A stretch of 64,000 nucleotides of DNA from Arthrobotrys musiformis (GCA_036971715.1 JAVHJL010000002.1:2884501-2948500), one strand, 5' to 3'; counted from the first letter of the stretch, positions 1-13,140 are shown. Numbers and translations: made by a program. Notes: generated from the letters alone by a model not told the origin.

Positions 1-798
1 TCGTTGGCCTCCACCAACATTCCCGCGGCAATATCTTCTATATGCTGTTTTCCCCGCCATGCCGAGGCTTTGTGCCAACGAGTAGCCGCTTCTCTATCAA
101 ATTCATCAATATCTGTAAAATCCTCTCGTTTGGGGCTACGGATATCCTCTGGGATATCTTTACTAGGGAGATTATCCGGAATTTCGAGTTCGAAATTGAA
201 TGGTACGCTCGGGTTAAGTCGACCGGCTACAATCTGGTAGCCTTCTTCTAATTCTCCATTTCGCGGGTCCTCCCAGGGTCTAAGCCCTGGCTCTGCGATA
301 TCTGTCTCACTTTCCCCGTCGTCGGTAAAGTCTCCTAGATGTAGGAAAAGAGGAATGCCATTGCAAAAATGTCGATTGAATATTAGGAGGGCCCCAAGAA
401 AGTATGGATGTGAAGCTGAAGAATTGATTCAGGGATATTATAGTTAGCGTATAGACCTAATTATATTTAAAAACTGGAAATACGTGGCTCTTACGATTTG
501 CTCTTGCAGGGTTATACGTGATCTCCTCGAGTAGCCAGTTATCCCCAGATTCCTCAAGATTTGTGCATCCGTCATCCATCCATTCCGGGGAAGCATCCGT
601 CCAACGCTGTATACTCGTGCTAACGGTCCTATCATTTTCGGTGACTGCGTAATCTTGCTCGAGAAGCATATCGTCGGGTGGCGCTTTCTGCACCTGCTTC
701 ACAGTTATCCGTCGAGCATGGACATTTGAGATTCCATTTAACAGGGCCCAAGAGAAAAGTAAGACCAATCTTGACCAAGATGAACTGTAAGCCCTCAT
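1..798 (-). CDS. Secreted protein of unknown function, 3' end cut by the window
   Basis: Model: complement(join(<1..415, 495..798)). Exon 1 opens with an ATG and a strong signal peptide (residues 1 to about 28, hydrophobic core LVLLFSWALL, Ala-rich cleavage end). A GTAAGA donor follows; the intron has a GCTAAC branch and a TTCAG acceptor, and the frame is kept across it. Exon 2 then stays open to the window edge for about 138 codons. It is acidic and includes a stretch reading EIPDNLPSKDIPEDIRSPKR. I recognise no domain. The mature protein would be hydrophilic and rich in Asp and Glu, so a secreted or wall-associated protein is likely. The stop codon lies outside the window, so full length and any C-terminal anchor are unknown. 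Confidence 0.55.
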
Positions 799-1919
799 TT
801 TGGCTTCTCATCTTCTATATGTCGCTGAATCTGCAGATTGGTTCTCGATATTCGATTCTGTAGCTAATCGGAACCCGTGCATGGAAGTCCCACGTTAAAT
901 TATGCGCAAATAAGTGCATAGTATTCTATGCCAAAGAAATAAAGGGCTCAATCCCGATCCCGGGAAACGTTTCTTGCGCATGGCTTATCGTGTGGTATTG
1001 TGGTAGACACAACGCATAAGATAGCAAAGCGTAGCCTCGAATCTAGGCGCTGATAGGGGCAGGCTGCAGGGTGGAAACGACGGTTTCATTATACAGGAAA
1101 AGTTTTCTTGAGTAATAATTTAAAATTATGTCAGAGTCCGAATACCCAAAGCTTGGACTCGCAGAGTTCGCTATTGATAAGGTTTAATAAGGCTGACCAA
1201 TCGATCCCTAGCATTATATGCCTATCTCCATTGCAAGTGAATCACAAACGTCGAACCAACCCCTCGCGATGCTACGCTAGTCTTATGGCCCAAATAGTTG
1301 CGATATGTCTGCTCTAGTCCTTAATCAATAGCGCGCTAGTAACATGGTGATACGAGCTCCGATAATGACCCCGAAACGATTTCCATCTTCGGTCGATCTC
1401 CTATGAGGAAAGTTACCGGGGCGAAGCGGTAGAGGACACCGACCGGTCACTCTTTGTGCGGTCTGGGTACGAGACCAACCCCGACCTGATACGGGGTGTA
1501 AGGGGGGCCATATATCAGAACGCCGAACAACCGATTGACCAATGGTTTTCGAGCGGCAGATTTGTTTTCGGTTCATTGATTTATGTGACGTTTTGACCCT
1601 CTTCTCAACCGATTAATTCCGTTTTGTCTCTGTCCGCCCTCAGAATTGATTGTCGTCACGAAATACGGACTAATTCATACATGGATCCTTAATTAAGGTG
1701 ACTCGGCATCAATAATATGGTGGTTATCTCAGGTTTGATTGAGTACACCGAACCCACAGTCCTTTAGCTTTCTCGTGATAGATTTTGACAAACATATTTG
1801 GTTTCCCCGTGGACCCGGGATATTAATTATCGAGGTATATAATATTACATTTGATAAAATATTAAAGAGAATATCTTATGCATATGCTCTCCTAACAAGG
1901 TAGAATTAATGCCAACTCT
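799..1919. other. Intergenic spacer, no supported gene
   Basis: This lies between the start of the partial secreted-protein gene and the 3' end of the next minus-strand gene. I found only short open frames without domain, signal peptide or splice support. It probably holds the promoter of the first gene and the terminator of the second. Confidence 0.5.
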
Positions 1920-3277
1920 TTATAGCTTCCGGCCCAATGAGCGTCTATTCTTCCATGACGTCCAAATTGGAGCATCATTCGGATCGTGCCAACCCTGGCA
2001 TTGGAGCCCAGTATTCCCAGCGCAATGGTTGGTGGTAATTGCCTTTGCGAAAACCTCCCATTCCCCAGTAGCAGGGAGATCACCGCTCCTCAACATAACC
2101 TCGCTCAATGGAGTATTATCAGTTTGGTATGTAAATCTGGTGTATACCACCCCACTAACAGTACAGCTGCAGTGGAGATCGTTATCGGAACCCCAATTGC
2201 ATGTAAGTTCTTGGCCGGAAATCGAGGCGGAGGCACCGGGGAAAGAGTTTATGAACATGGCGCCTGCGGGTGCCTCGTAAGTTTCGCCGGTATCCTCATT
2301 CACCTGAGTTGGTGTGCAGTAATGGTACCATCTCGACGCATTATCGGGGTAGTAGATCCTCCCGTCGGGCTGGCGGATACTCGAACCACCACGGCCACCC
2401 CAGATTTCCCATACTCCGTAGGTCATATCTATGTATAACGCTACCTGGCTTGGTTCAAACCTTTCATAAGGGAAACCCTCATCTGCACTAGTAACCGCGA
2501 TAGCAAACGCGGTGTACTCAACATTGACGGTCGTCGTTGTAGCCTCAGTGACGATTTGAGTTACCTCCACCGTTGCAGCGTTATTAGGAGTAGTAACATA
2601 TGTAGTTTCAGTTACGCGCTCTGTAATCGTGGTGGTTGAAGCATCTGTAGCTACGCTCGCGAGAACGCCCCAGCACGAACAAGCGCTGGCATATCGCGCT
2701 CCACTAGTGCATGCAGAAGCATATGATGGTATTGGGCTCGTAGTGCTGAGGGTTCTGCCAGCAATACCGCGGGCAGTAACACCGGCGAAAGGGTCTGGGA
2801 ATGTCTGGGTGACGAGTACCGTGCTATCGGATCGAGTTTCCGTCACAACCTGAACGGAAGTCTCATAAACGGTCTCGGGTATGACAATTTCGGTCTCCGT
2901 TGTGAGAGTTACTGTGTCGGTCTGAGTAGCGTAGGCAGTCCTATATTGAATTAACGTTAGAAGCGGAGTTAAGGCAATAGAGAAGGCGGATAACTTACAC
3001 GACAGACTGCGTCACGGTCGCCCAGACATAGCCTGAACAGTCGGTCGAAACCCGTTCATAGCTTTTACTCGCAAGACCCCTCAATGCTATATCGCAATTT
3101 ATAAATTTAGATTCATTGAACTGCAGTGGAGTGCGGTTATAATTTTAACCGGCTTCAAGGGAACATACCTCGCAGGCAATTATCAGCATAACATGCCGTT
3201 GGATTGATGGTAGCACTGACTGTCTGTGCAATTGATGCGCAAAACGCAGCACCTACTAGAGTACGTAGCGACGGCAT
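1920..3277 (-). CDS. Secreted Ser/Thr-rich protein of unknown function (405 aa)
   Basis: Model: complement(join(1920..2940, 2999..3086, 3169..3277)); frame is kept through all three exons and gives 405 residues. Residues 1-22 form a signal peptide. The mature N-terminus reads TINPTACYADNCLRALRG, a CxxxxCxRALRG pattern I associate with fungal secreted proteins of unknown function. A Thr/Val-rich stretch with repeated TET and VTE motifs follows and looks like an O-glycosylated stalk. The C-terminal 180 residues are a Trp/Tyr/Cys-rich globular region (CTPTQVNEDTG, LTCNWGSDNDLHCSC). The protein is probably extracellular or wall-bound. There is no GPI-type hydrophobic tail; it ends in a basic stretch. 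Function unknown. Confidence 0.75.
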
Positions 3278-5192
3278 GGCTGAAAATTAAGGGAGTATTG
3301 CAATTGGCAATTGTCTAAATTAAAGGATTCCAGGGAGATCAGGGACCAGACGCCCTTTTATCTTGAGCATTCGAAGTCGTGGTTCCGGAACTCGGGAACC
3401 CAGGTAATATCATCTTCCGCTGTATTGTGGGAGCAGGTTCAGCTAACATCTTGTGGGTTGATGGTTGCATCTGCCGTGCAGCTGTGATGTGTCAATGGGC
3501 GCTGGTATACCGGTTTTCTATTGCTGTCAAATCCAACGAGCCACCCGTTTTGTGGAGGAGAATGACGGTTGATTTCGTGAAAACCGCTCGCGATACCCTG
3601 TAAATGTAATGGCCTGCATCAGCCAAGAAATTGGTTGCCGCTATAGGGCGCGTATATAGCGGGGAACCAGAAAAGTGAAAATTCGATCGTATTCGGAACT
3701 GAAAATCACATTCATGATGGAAGCATTTATTTCATTAGAGAAAAAACCTTAGAAAGGAGAATGAGTTTCCGGCCAATTCAGGCATATAATATAAATTCCG
3801 ACTTCTGTACCCAGCAGTTCATAATCTATAGAACCTCCATGTTGAGGAAATCAATTGATCAAGGCTTCGTGTTGACCGGTTTGTCATTATTGTAATTAGC
3901 CGGCTGGCGGTGACCCGAATCGAGCATGAGTCGACAAGGTGGGGTAGTTTCGCGAACCCTTGTCATGTTACTGCCAACGGCCATGTATTCAGAAAGATAC
4001 TATACTAAAATGAGGATCTAGATGTATCCAGCAGCGGAGATGTTTCCTGGCTATCACGGCGCGCTCATCTTGGCAATCCGAAAAGGTGCCTTGCATGATT
4101 CACATATATCTGGTTCCCCAAACTTGTATCGTTATACATACATGGTAATTATCTGCATAAAGATATCCACCGAGTTATCTCGAGCGAAAGTATAGTAGAC
4201 CAAAGTGAATCTCCTTGTTTAGACCTCAATTAAAATCTTTACATATCACTTGAGTTTTCGACTAGCAATACTACTATACTAGTATACTGCTATCGACGTG
4301 GATCATCGTGGTACAAATACAATATACACCCAAATACGCCAATCCTCAACGAAAATGTCAAGAATAAAAGATTGATTTCAAGGCGATAACTTGAGCTTTG
4401 GGAGTTAATTTCTCACAAAAACTAGGCCGAAAGGCTCTAAAAAAATGCATACCTAGAGCGCTCGAGTGAGCCCTAAGCTAAGTGTTAAAAGGATCTCAAT
4501 CATCAACGAAGACCCAGCCTACTACCCTAGCCGTAGTGCCGCCACAAGTTATACCTTAATTGTTTCTACCACCATATATATACTTAGAGACTAGGGTAGG
4601 AACGAAATAGGCCATAGAATTTCGGGAAGTCTAAATTTTATCCTATTTGGTGCACATAACGTAAGGGTCGACAACACAACGACATTGTTGTATTCTCAAC
4701 CACTGCCGATTCGAGATCTTGGTAGAACTTGACGACTCAATACTTATCTAGGGATCCGTATGCGCATGCTCTAGCGCTTGAGCAGTTGCAATTGTCTACA
4801 TTTAGAGTGCTGAGAAGTTAGGGCTGTGAAGTAGCTAACTCCCACAAAAAAGCCCGAGTGAGAAATTATATCTACACCGCCATATTTGGTCAAATCAATA
4901 ATCGGGCACTTGCACAGCCACCACAGTCCCAAGCCCTCAGGACAAAACTGCCCAACTGAGTAATAAAGACCACAACTAACCTCAGACTCAAGAGGAGAAG
5001 GCTTCGGGGATCTCATATAAACGGGCACTCCCCAAAGTTGCACAGGGTGAAATCGTCGCCTTCGTATCCTCAAAATATTAAAATCAACTGGCTGCAACGT
5101 CGACCGCGATACGGAGATACAAAAATACCGTAGCCGACTCTCGAACCTCGGATCTATCGATACTTGTCGATTTCGCACCAATTCCGACTAGA
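3278..5192. other. Intergenic spacer, AT-rich
   Basis: About 1.9 kb between two divergent genes (secreted protein on -, ZZ protein on +), so it should contain both promoters. Open frames at 3379-3603 (+) and 4771-5181 (-) lack recognisable domains and splice context. I see no other structure. Confidence 0.5.
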
Positions 5193-6925
5193 ATGTCATA
5201 CCAAGTCGACTACAATACTTATAACACATACCGGTCGGAATACGGGCCAATAGCCAGAGATGCAGCTCAGCAATCCAACCAAACCGGGTTTTACGACGAA
5301 AACTCCGAGTACATCTGCGATATATGCAAATCCCACAATTTTTCTGGCACGGTATACCACTGTAAGACATGCATGAATGGAGACTTCGACATGTGCGAAT
5401 CGTGTCGAACACAAGGACGAAACTGTTTCTGCGGCCACGGGGGTAATATCATTCCCTTGCGTATTATCCCTGGTAAAGGGAGAAAATGCGGTGCTATTGC
5501 AGGACTAGGCGCAAATATAGATCTAGAGGATCTTGCAGCGACGACATTATCAGATTTACTCCCCATTAATACGAAACTAAACGACCCGCTCGAAAATCCG
5601 GAGCTACTTCCATACTATGAACGCTTCGCCGCATATACAGATACACACAGAAATCCCCCATACAATACCTTCCTATGTAGCAGTGCCCGAGAATACGAAG
5701 CATGGGAGAATGAGGCTTACAACCCACAGAAGTCATATTACGAACGAAAAATTGCTGATTTTGGCGAAATACTCGTCGAAGCAAGGCATTTTGCACAGTA
5801 TACAGCTAGATCTGGAAGCAAAGGGTGGGAATACCAAACTCCTGATGGGGAATTGGTCGATACTCTCGACTTTTTGATACACTTAACCATTAAACTGGAA
5901 GAAACCTATAAAGATTTATCCGACCTCGTTAGCGAAATGAATAGGTAATGGGCGGCCAAGGAGATTTATGACGCGAGAAAAAATGGAAACCATCAAAATG
6001 TGGCCGCGTGCGAGGGGTGGCTTTCGAAGGTGGCTTTCGAAGAGGCCGTCAACCAACAAAGATCGAAATATGAACGACTGACAGAAACACTGAAGGATGT
6101 GGAAATTGCAGCAAAGAAGGCTCAAGCTCTTGAAAAGTATTCTTGTGATATTATAATTGCAAAAGTAACAGCAGAGGTGGACGCAATAAAATCGAATGGT
6201 CAATTCCAGTCGAAGCATGAGGAGAGAACAAAAGCTGCTGATACTTTAAAACACCACTACGATATCCGGAAGAAATTGGAAGACCGGCTGTTAAACTTTA
6301 GAAGAGCACAAGTCAATGCTTATCTAACTTACCGGATATCGGAATCCCCAGAGCACGAAATCGCGGCCAAATCCGAATGTGAAATTTCATTAAATGGAGC
6401 CACGCGAATGAGAGACGAAACGATACGAAGTATTTCGGAAGAATACGATGCCAGGGTTGCAAAATCGCTGCTGCCTGCTATATCAAGTGTCTCCGCGATG
6501 GTGCCCGCTTTGCCGCAGTACAATTATTCAGCATCGATGAGCCAGACTAGCTACAGCACTCAACCACCACCGCCTTTGCCGCCACGGGACACCAATACTA
6601 ACACGGTTGCTCAAACCTCGAGCAATTCCGTACCCACTAGCACGGCATCAGCGAATCCACCCAAATACCAAATGCCTTTGTCATATTACAGCAATCTGTT
6701 AACCCAGCAACATGTGGTATGTACCCTCCAAACTATCCCTGAAGTAACTGTGGGGTAACTAACAGGCAAATTCGCTGCTGCCTGTTTTTGCCATGTTGTT
6801 TCATTATCCTTGATACTAACAGCCGAGTATCTTGCTAGACGACTATGAATATGATTAACAATATTGGCGGGGGTAATACAACCTACAGTGTTATAAATCC
6901 GATTACCGGGTTGAAGTACTGGTAA
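5193..6925 (+). CDS. ZZ zinc-finger protein with helical region and proline-rich tail; in-frame TAA
   Basis: Model: join(5193..6716, 6839..6925), 536 residues if codon 252 is read through. A ZZ-type zinc finger lies at residues 40-84 (Cys42, Cys45, YHC57, Cys60, Cys68, Cys71, then Cys78, Cys80, His82), normally a protein-protein interaction module. A long charged alpha-helical region follows, then a proline-rich segment (QPPPPLPPR) that could bind SH3 domains. The last intron is excellent: GTATGT donor, ACTAAC branch and TAG acceptor, ending in a 28-residue Asn/Gly-rich tail. The odd point is a TAA at 5946-5948. The same frame stays open on both sides, and there is no in-frame ATG for about 150 codons after it, so the halves are one gene. 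Options are a nonsense mutation, stop-codon readthrough, or an unusual intron (AG/GTAATG donor to AAG ending at 6061, which restores frame). Confidence 0.7.
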
Positions 6926-9900
6926 TATAGTGTGCATGGATAACAATATTCCATAAGATTTGTGGAGGATAATCTTGATTCGTATCCATGAAGTTTGTAG
7001 CGACTGTCTTGGATGAAGATACTAGTGCATCTGCGAAAAGTTTTACGGGGGTTCAAATTTAAATGGGAGTTTGGGGTACACTTTGTCATCACTCGAAATG
7101 TATACTATCATTGACAAGCTATCGTTGTAAATAATGATTAAGATAGATATATTGTCTGTATGCTCTCGAGCTGCCGGCGGCCGGAAGCTCGTGTAGGCCC
7201 TTGATAAGAACGCTTGTTCGAAATATAGATTGGTGTGCATTAATTATGGGCCAATGGATACACTTGAGTATTATGGTAAGACAGAGTGGTGAAGGATCAG
7301 CAAAATCTAGATATTTGGTGGTTTGAGACAATCTCTGAACTAGACCATACCGCAGGAACGGTTAGGGCCGGGTATGGATCCGCCCTGCACATCGACAACT
7401 CAACAATAGTATTGAAAGCCACCGCACATGCAAATCTTCGCCTGTGGCAATACGTCCGTGGGGCTATATGGTGATCACATCAAATGCATCCGATATGGAA
7501 CCATTTGCGAGTGGAGAAACCTTTGCAAAGATAACACCTGATTTTAAGCTACCGTCGGTAGCCTTGCAGTTGTGAGGGGCAAAATTTCAACGGTTGTGGG
7601 TGACAATTTCTGCGGGCTCTGCAGCTTTGGCATCCAGAAATCTAGGTGGCCAAGATGGGGCCACACATCACCCCATCGACTGATGCTGAAAGGTTTTACA
7701 GTTCACTCCTACAATCTCAGGAAATTTCACTACCGTAATTATTTCATAATCAGTATCTCGGATGTGGCGCTCAGGCCAAGAAGTACCTTCCCAATATCGT
7801 AAAGAGCATGAAGAAACCGGTTATGACCCGAGAATCCGATACCTTTAGATAATTTGAGTTCGGAATCGAGCTCCTATGCTGGACGAAACGTCACGTTCTA
7901 GCAAAGGTCCTCTATATCGGATACGAGAATATCTTGGCGGAAATACTAGCAGGTATCAAGGGAGGGTCTGTCCTCTAGTGTTAGCTTGAAGTAAAATGTC
8001 CTCATGCCGACAGAAAGTCTAAACTGGTCGCTAGCCTGGTCAAAGTGATCTCATGGGTTTTGCTGACGGCTCTGCACTGGTTATATCACCGGCATATCTC
8101 ATAGTACAGCTTCTTAAGACTCGGTGTCTAAGATCAAGCCGTCTTGGATCTCCCACCAGATAATGCTTGAACTTCGCCAACCCCCACCCAAGTTGACAAG
8201 ACATAGCTTATCACCCATCTTGTGAAACCTGTATGTTGATGCAATGCCATTTACCCAAAGCCAGTCAGGCTCAAGCTCCTGGCGCCAATGCAAGAGCTCA
8301 AAGGTTTGGGTCTTTAGGCAGCCGCCTCGCAAGGGTAACATTGCATGGTTATGGTGGTATGTAAAAATGTCCTTAGCTGAAAATTCGGCTCAAATACCGA
8401 AAGAGTTCTGAATAACAGGCAAGGTGTTGGAATAAGGTAAGACCCACTTAGTGCGGCCGAAAATAAAGAATGCAGACTACGGGTTCTGGGCCACGCGACA
8501 GGATACTGGGCCACCCGGAAAACCTTGCTGGGGTATGCCAACCTGTTTGTTATGCTGTATATCTGAGATATCTGCCAGGTCTGCACATGCAAAGCTGTTC
8601 ACAATGGTGGTGATCGCCAGTGGTAAGAGCGAAAGATAGTGAGGTAATTGTAATGGCCCACTGGGAGATGCCTACTTGTGGAGATATAATCGGATACGAT
8701 GTTGCAAATGCTAACGCCATCGTTCCGAGTATTCTTAAGTCACAACTATCGAATCACGAGTAAGGTCGAGTTGTGTTGCGAGACTGTGGTAAGCTGCTTG
8801 TGGTTTGATGTTGACGAACTCAAAATTAGGCAGCAGCCTAACTGTGGAGATCGGTTCTAGTATTGGTGGTGTCAATCCCGCTGGGAACAGGAAATACTGA
8901 GGTCGCAGGGTTGATCATAGGCGACATTCTATTCGAGAATCAGCCTATCGAAGATGATTGGAGGGATGACTTCTTCTTGTCTTTCCTTTGTTTTCTGATG
9001 GAGATGCCCGATGAACCTCTTGTTCTTACGACGAGATGTTTTGCAGACGTCTCCCGACTTGGCGCATGCGGTGGCTTGCGCCGAAGCTTTGCATGAGGCT
9101 CGTTTAATCTCGTGGCAGGCGGGGAAATCAGTTAGGTTAGCGTCGGGCCATGGAATGTTCCTTTCGATTTCGAGGCTTTCTCGCCACTTTTGCCCACAAC
9201 AGGAAGTTGCGAACTTCGATGTTGACTGGGCCGAGGTCTCGAAAATTGCTACCGTATATGACGCCAGTTAGCAGTGCGATGTATGTACAGAATGCAAAGA
9301 TGAAGATCCTAAGACCGGCCGTCGGTGGACTTCAATTACCTACCTATTCTTCTTGCTATAGAGGGACTCGCTCGCTTGCATATTGAACCACATTTTTTTT
9401 ACTTGACATGCCCCTCGCGGCAAGGCAAGGTCCCGCGAGATTGGTATCACCACTTCGTTTTCTCAACCCATCAAACTTACATGAAAACAGAAAGTACGAA
9501 AGCACGTTATTGTTCCTGGGATCGCGTTTTTCGGTACCGGCTGGCTGACAAGTTTTCCGCGGTAAAGGGCCAGCTAGATGTGGCGTTACATAGCATCGGA
9601 AAGACTTTTGCACTTGGGAAACATTGTTTGGGTCATATGTCTCTCCATTGAAAAAAGTTTAAAAAAAAAACCCTTTTCAAGACATCCAGGGCCACAATGG
9701 GTCAACAGTCTCGTGAGACCAGTGAATTTGAATAACAGACTTTTTCCTATCGTAGTCGATCACAAGAGATGCTGCAAATATCAGGCAAGTCGTCTTGGCG
9801 ATGCGAGTGTTTGATCTTCCAAAGCTGCACAATTGTATGCGTGTGTACGGTACTTACACAAGTACTCCCTCGATACAAAAATGCTCGATCGAATTGATCT

Positions 9901-10592
9901 CACCACACCATAAACCTCGAAAGCACGGAACGTCCTGATGTGGAAGGTGGTGGTTTTCGCATTTTCTGTGGATACGGTACCCACAGTTATTTCGTGCGCT
10001 AATATGGCTCGGGAACCCATGTAATGTTTTTAGTGCAGGGTAATCGATAGCGGCGAAAAATAGCCAGGAGCGGAGGTTTAGGGCGCGGGCGACAATCATT
10101 CTCATCGCGAAATGGTCATCTGCAACCAACCAAATGGCGGGCCCCCAAACCTCGAACCCGAGGTATCGACTTGTTTCTGTGTTCTGATGCCTGATCATTT
10201 TGCCTCTCGTATACCCCGCCGATAACTGTCATATGAATTTCGACCATCGTTCGCTCGTTCGTTCTAGTACCTCTGATAGTGGATGCAGGGGTGAGGATCT
10301 GGGTATGTCTGATGGCTCGGTGTCACTGTCCACCATCCTCTTTGCGACGAGAGATAGGCAAAGAATACACCTCTTTCTGAACCTTGTTCCACGCGGGGAG
10401 TCTCCTTCGAGTAGAGACGATAGAGAGAGGGAGAAACATAAAATGATGTCGCTCGCCGTCTGAAGAAAGAAATTTCTGGTTTCCTTGTTCCGAGCTGACA
10501 ATTGTGCTTTCCCTTTCCAATTACTCCGTATAGGACATCGAAATTCCTAAGCAGCTTGTGCATTGCATAGTTGCGTGTCGAATTCGCCAGCC
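6926..10592. other. Long spacer, possible gene remnants only
   Basis: About 3.7 kb without a convincing gene. Weak minus-strand candidates are an ATG-started 75-codon frame at 8114-8341 (Trp-rich, coding-like codons) and a stop-free frame of about 110 codons at 8929-9262 without a start codon. An overlapping frame near 9150-9330 encodes a hydrophobic helix. No splice model joins them. The last 400 bases should hold the OPT transporter promoter. Confidence 0.4.
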
Positions 10593-13140
10593 ATGTCGGA
10601 AAAGCAGGTCGAAGATATCGAGGCAAGCCGCCTCCCAACCAACTATTCGGGCCCAGCCCTTGATGGGACCGTCAACGAGCCTACCATCGAGAAGCGCGAC
10701 TCGGTCGTTCCGTCCGAGGGTGTACCGGACGACATCAAACAAGAACTAGAGCAAGCTCATATCGATGTCTATGCTCCCTTCCCAATTGACGAGAATGCTA
10801 AAGAAGAGGGGAATATCCTGACCATCCGAGCGTTGTTTGTGGGGTGTGTTCTGGGTGCTTTGGTCAATGCAAGCAATGTGTATCTTGGTGAGTTTGATCT
10901 TAACGTTATCCCGACGACGCCACAACGCAGCACAGTAAGGCTAACAGGACCCTTCAATATAACAGGCCTCAAGACAGGTACGGATTGTATATATCCTCGA
11001 CAACGGCTATCCCGATGCCCTAAAGCCGATGCCGAGTTCTAATTTCGGTATATCGAAGTAAGCGACAAGTTGCTGATAGTTTCGAATAGGATGGACTTTC
11101 ACCGCCAACATGTTGGGAGCCTTGGGTGGTTTTGCCATCATCAAGCTCATTTCCCTCACCAAGATCCCATGGATTGGTGGTTATTTCGGACCTATGGAGA
11201 ATAACATCGTTCAGACGGCCGCCACGGCCGCCGGTGGTCTCGGAACAATCTTTGTTTCTGCTGTCCCCGCTCTGTATCAGATGAACCTTCTTTCAAAGAA
11301 CCCCGCCGACGACTACTGGAAGCTTATTTCCTTTACTGCCGTCTCTGCCTACTTCGGATTTACCTTCGCTGTCCCATGTAAGAACCCTTCGCTGGCATAT
11401 ATCTTGGGAGTAACTGCTTACAGTCTATACAGTGCGAAAGTTCTTCATTATTCACATTGCTCGTGAACTCAACTTGGTTTACCCGACCGCCTCTGCTACT
11501 GCCTTGACCATCCGAAGCATGCACTTGAGCACCGGTGGCCTTGAAAGTGCCAAGAAGAGAATCAAGGGTCTTTCTATCGCTTTCATCTTCGCATTTATCC
11601 AGAGAGTCGTCTCTCAGTATGCCATCGGTATCCTGTGGGACTGGCATATCTTTTGGTGGATTTACACCTGGGGTGGTACGGGCGCTATCGCTTTGGTCAA
11701 CTGGGGTTGGTATCTTGAGTGGACTCCTGCCTTTATTGGTAGCGGTATGCTTGTCGGTCTCAACGCTGCCTACTCTTTCCTTGCCGGTTCCATCATCGCC
11801 TGGGGTATCATTGGACCAACTCTCGTCGCATATGATGCTGCTTTTTGCCAACGTGCTTCCGAGAACTACCCCGATATGTGGAACTGCAATGGACTTCGTC
11901 TTGCCGACCCCAAGAATGCTCCTTCCCCACGTTACTGGATGATTTGGCCTGGTGTCCTTCTCATGATGGCAGTCAGTTTCGCCGAGCTCGCAGTCAACTA
12001 TAAGATCATCGGAAAGGCTTTTGGTGCTGCCAAAACTATGGGTGCCAAGCGTTTGAATGCTTTCCTCGAAAGGCATGGAAAGTCCAACAAGTTCATTGCT
12101 AAGATGGCAGCTAAGCCAATCTCCGCCGATACCGTAGAGGACCCTTCTCCCAAAGAAGATCAGGTTCCCGGATGGATGTGGGGCCTCGGGTGCATTGGTG
12201 TTATTATCCTCACCTGCGTCGTTCTCGGCCTTCAATACCAGTTCCCAGTTGGATATTCCATTTTGTCCCTTGTCCTTGGCTTGTTTTTCGCTTTGCTCGC
12301 CATACAATGCACTGGAGCTACTGATATTACTCCCATCACTACTGTGTCCAAGGCCTCCCAGCTTATCATGGGTGGTGTTACCAAGGGCCAGGGTACTCCT
12401 ATGCATACCGCCCAGCTCTACAACTTGATGTCTGGCGCTGTCTCCGCAGGTGCAGCTTCTCAATCCACCGATTTGGTCAACGATTTCAAAGTTGGCTTCC
12501 TGCTCAGAACTCCACCACGTGTCCAGTGGTATGCCCAGGGTGTTGGCTCTTTCGTCAGCATCTGGCTTGCCCCTTCAATTTTCGTCCTCTTTACTAAAGG
12601 TAAGATACCCACACTGCCGCCTATCTCGAGATCATTCGACTGACAATATTTCTCATAGCCTACCCATGTATTATCGATCTTGAACTTTCGGACACTTGTG
12701 ACTTCCTTGCCCCATCAGTCTCTGCTTGGCGTGCGGTCGCGGTTGCCATGACCGACCCAAGTTTCCCTATCCCGACCTCTTCTGGAATTTTCGCTATCGT
12801 CATTTCCATCGTCGGTGTCCTCGTTGTTATTGGCCGTCACTACCTCAATTCGACTGGTCACACCAAGGCCGCAAAATTCATGCCAAACATGATGGTTCTC
12901 GGTCTTGGTTTCTTGCTGCCACAGACTCAGTACTCCACCGCCATGTGCATCGGCGCTACTATCGCCTACCTCTGGCAAAGGAAATGGCCTCTTACTTTCG
13001 AGATTTACTGTTTCAGCATTGCAGCTGGTCTGATTGCTGGTGAGGGTATTGGAGGTGTCATCAACGCTCTCTTCCAGGTCGTCAACATCTCCGGCAATAC
13101 CCTCGGAACAAATGTCGGTTGCCCCGATCACTCCTGTTAG
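10593..13140 (+). CDS. OPT-family oligopeptide transporter
   Basis: Model: join(10593..10887, 10966..10977, 11090..11377, 11433..12599, 12659..13140), 747 residues, frame kept throughout. The N-terminus is an acidic cytosolic tail of about 80 residues. The membrane domain starts with the signature LGLKTGWTFTANM, characteristic of the OPT superfamily (the clade of yeast YGL114W and plant YSL proteins). A dozen or more hydrophobic helices follow, including conserved-looking blocks such as RELNLVYPTASATAL and WDWHIFWWIYTWGG. Family members import small peptides or metal chelates with protons; the substrate here cannot be told. Exon 2 is a 12-base microexon encoding most of the LKT part of the signature. 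The start ATG gives a short N-terminus; the frame is also open slightly upstream. Confidence 0.93.

Noticed and set aside
4771..5181. Minus-strand frame of 136 codons divergent from the ZZ gene
   Set aside because: Starts from a non-ATG codon, has no recognised domain and lies in the presumed promoter.
11360..12463. Long minus-strand open frame of 367 codons
   Set aside because: It lies entirely opposite the OPT transporter exons; it is a mirror of the coding strand's codon bias.
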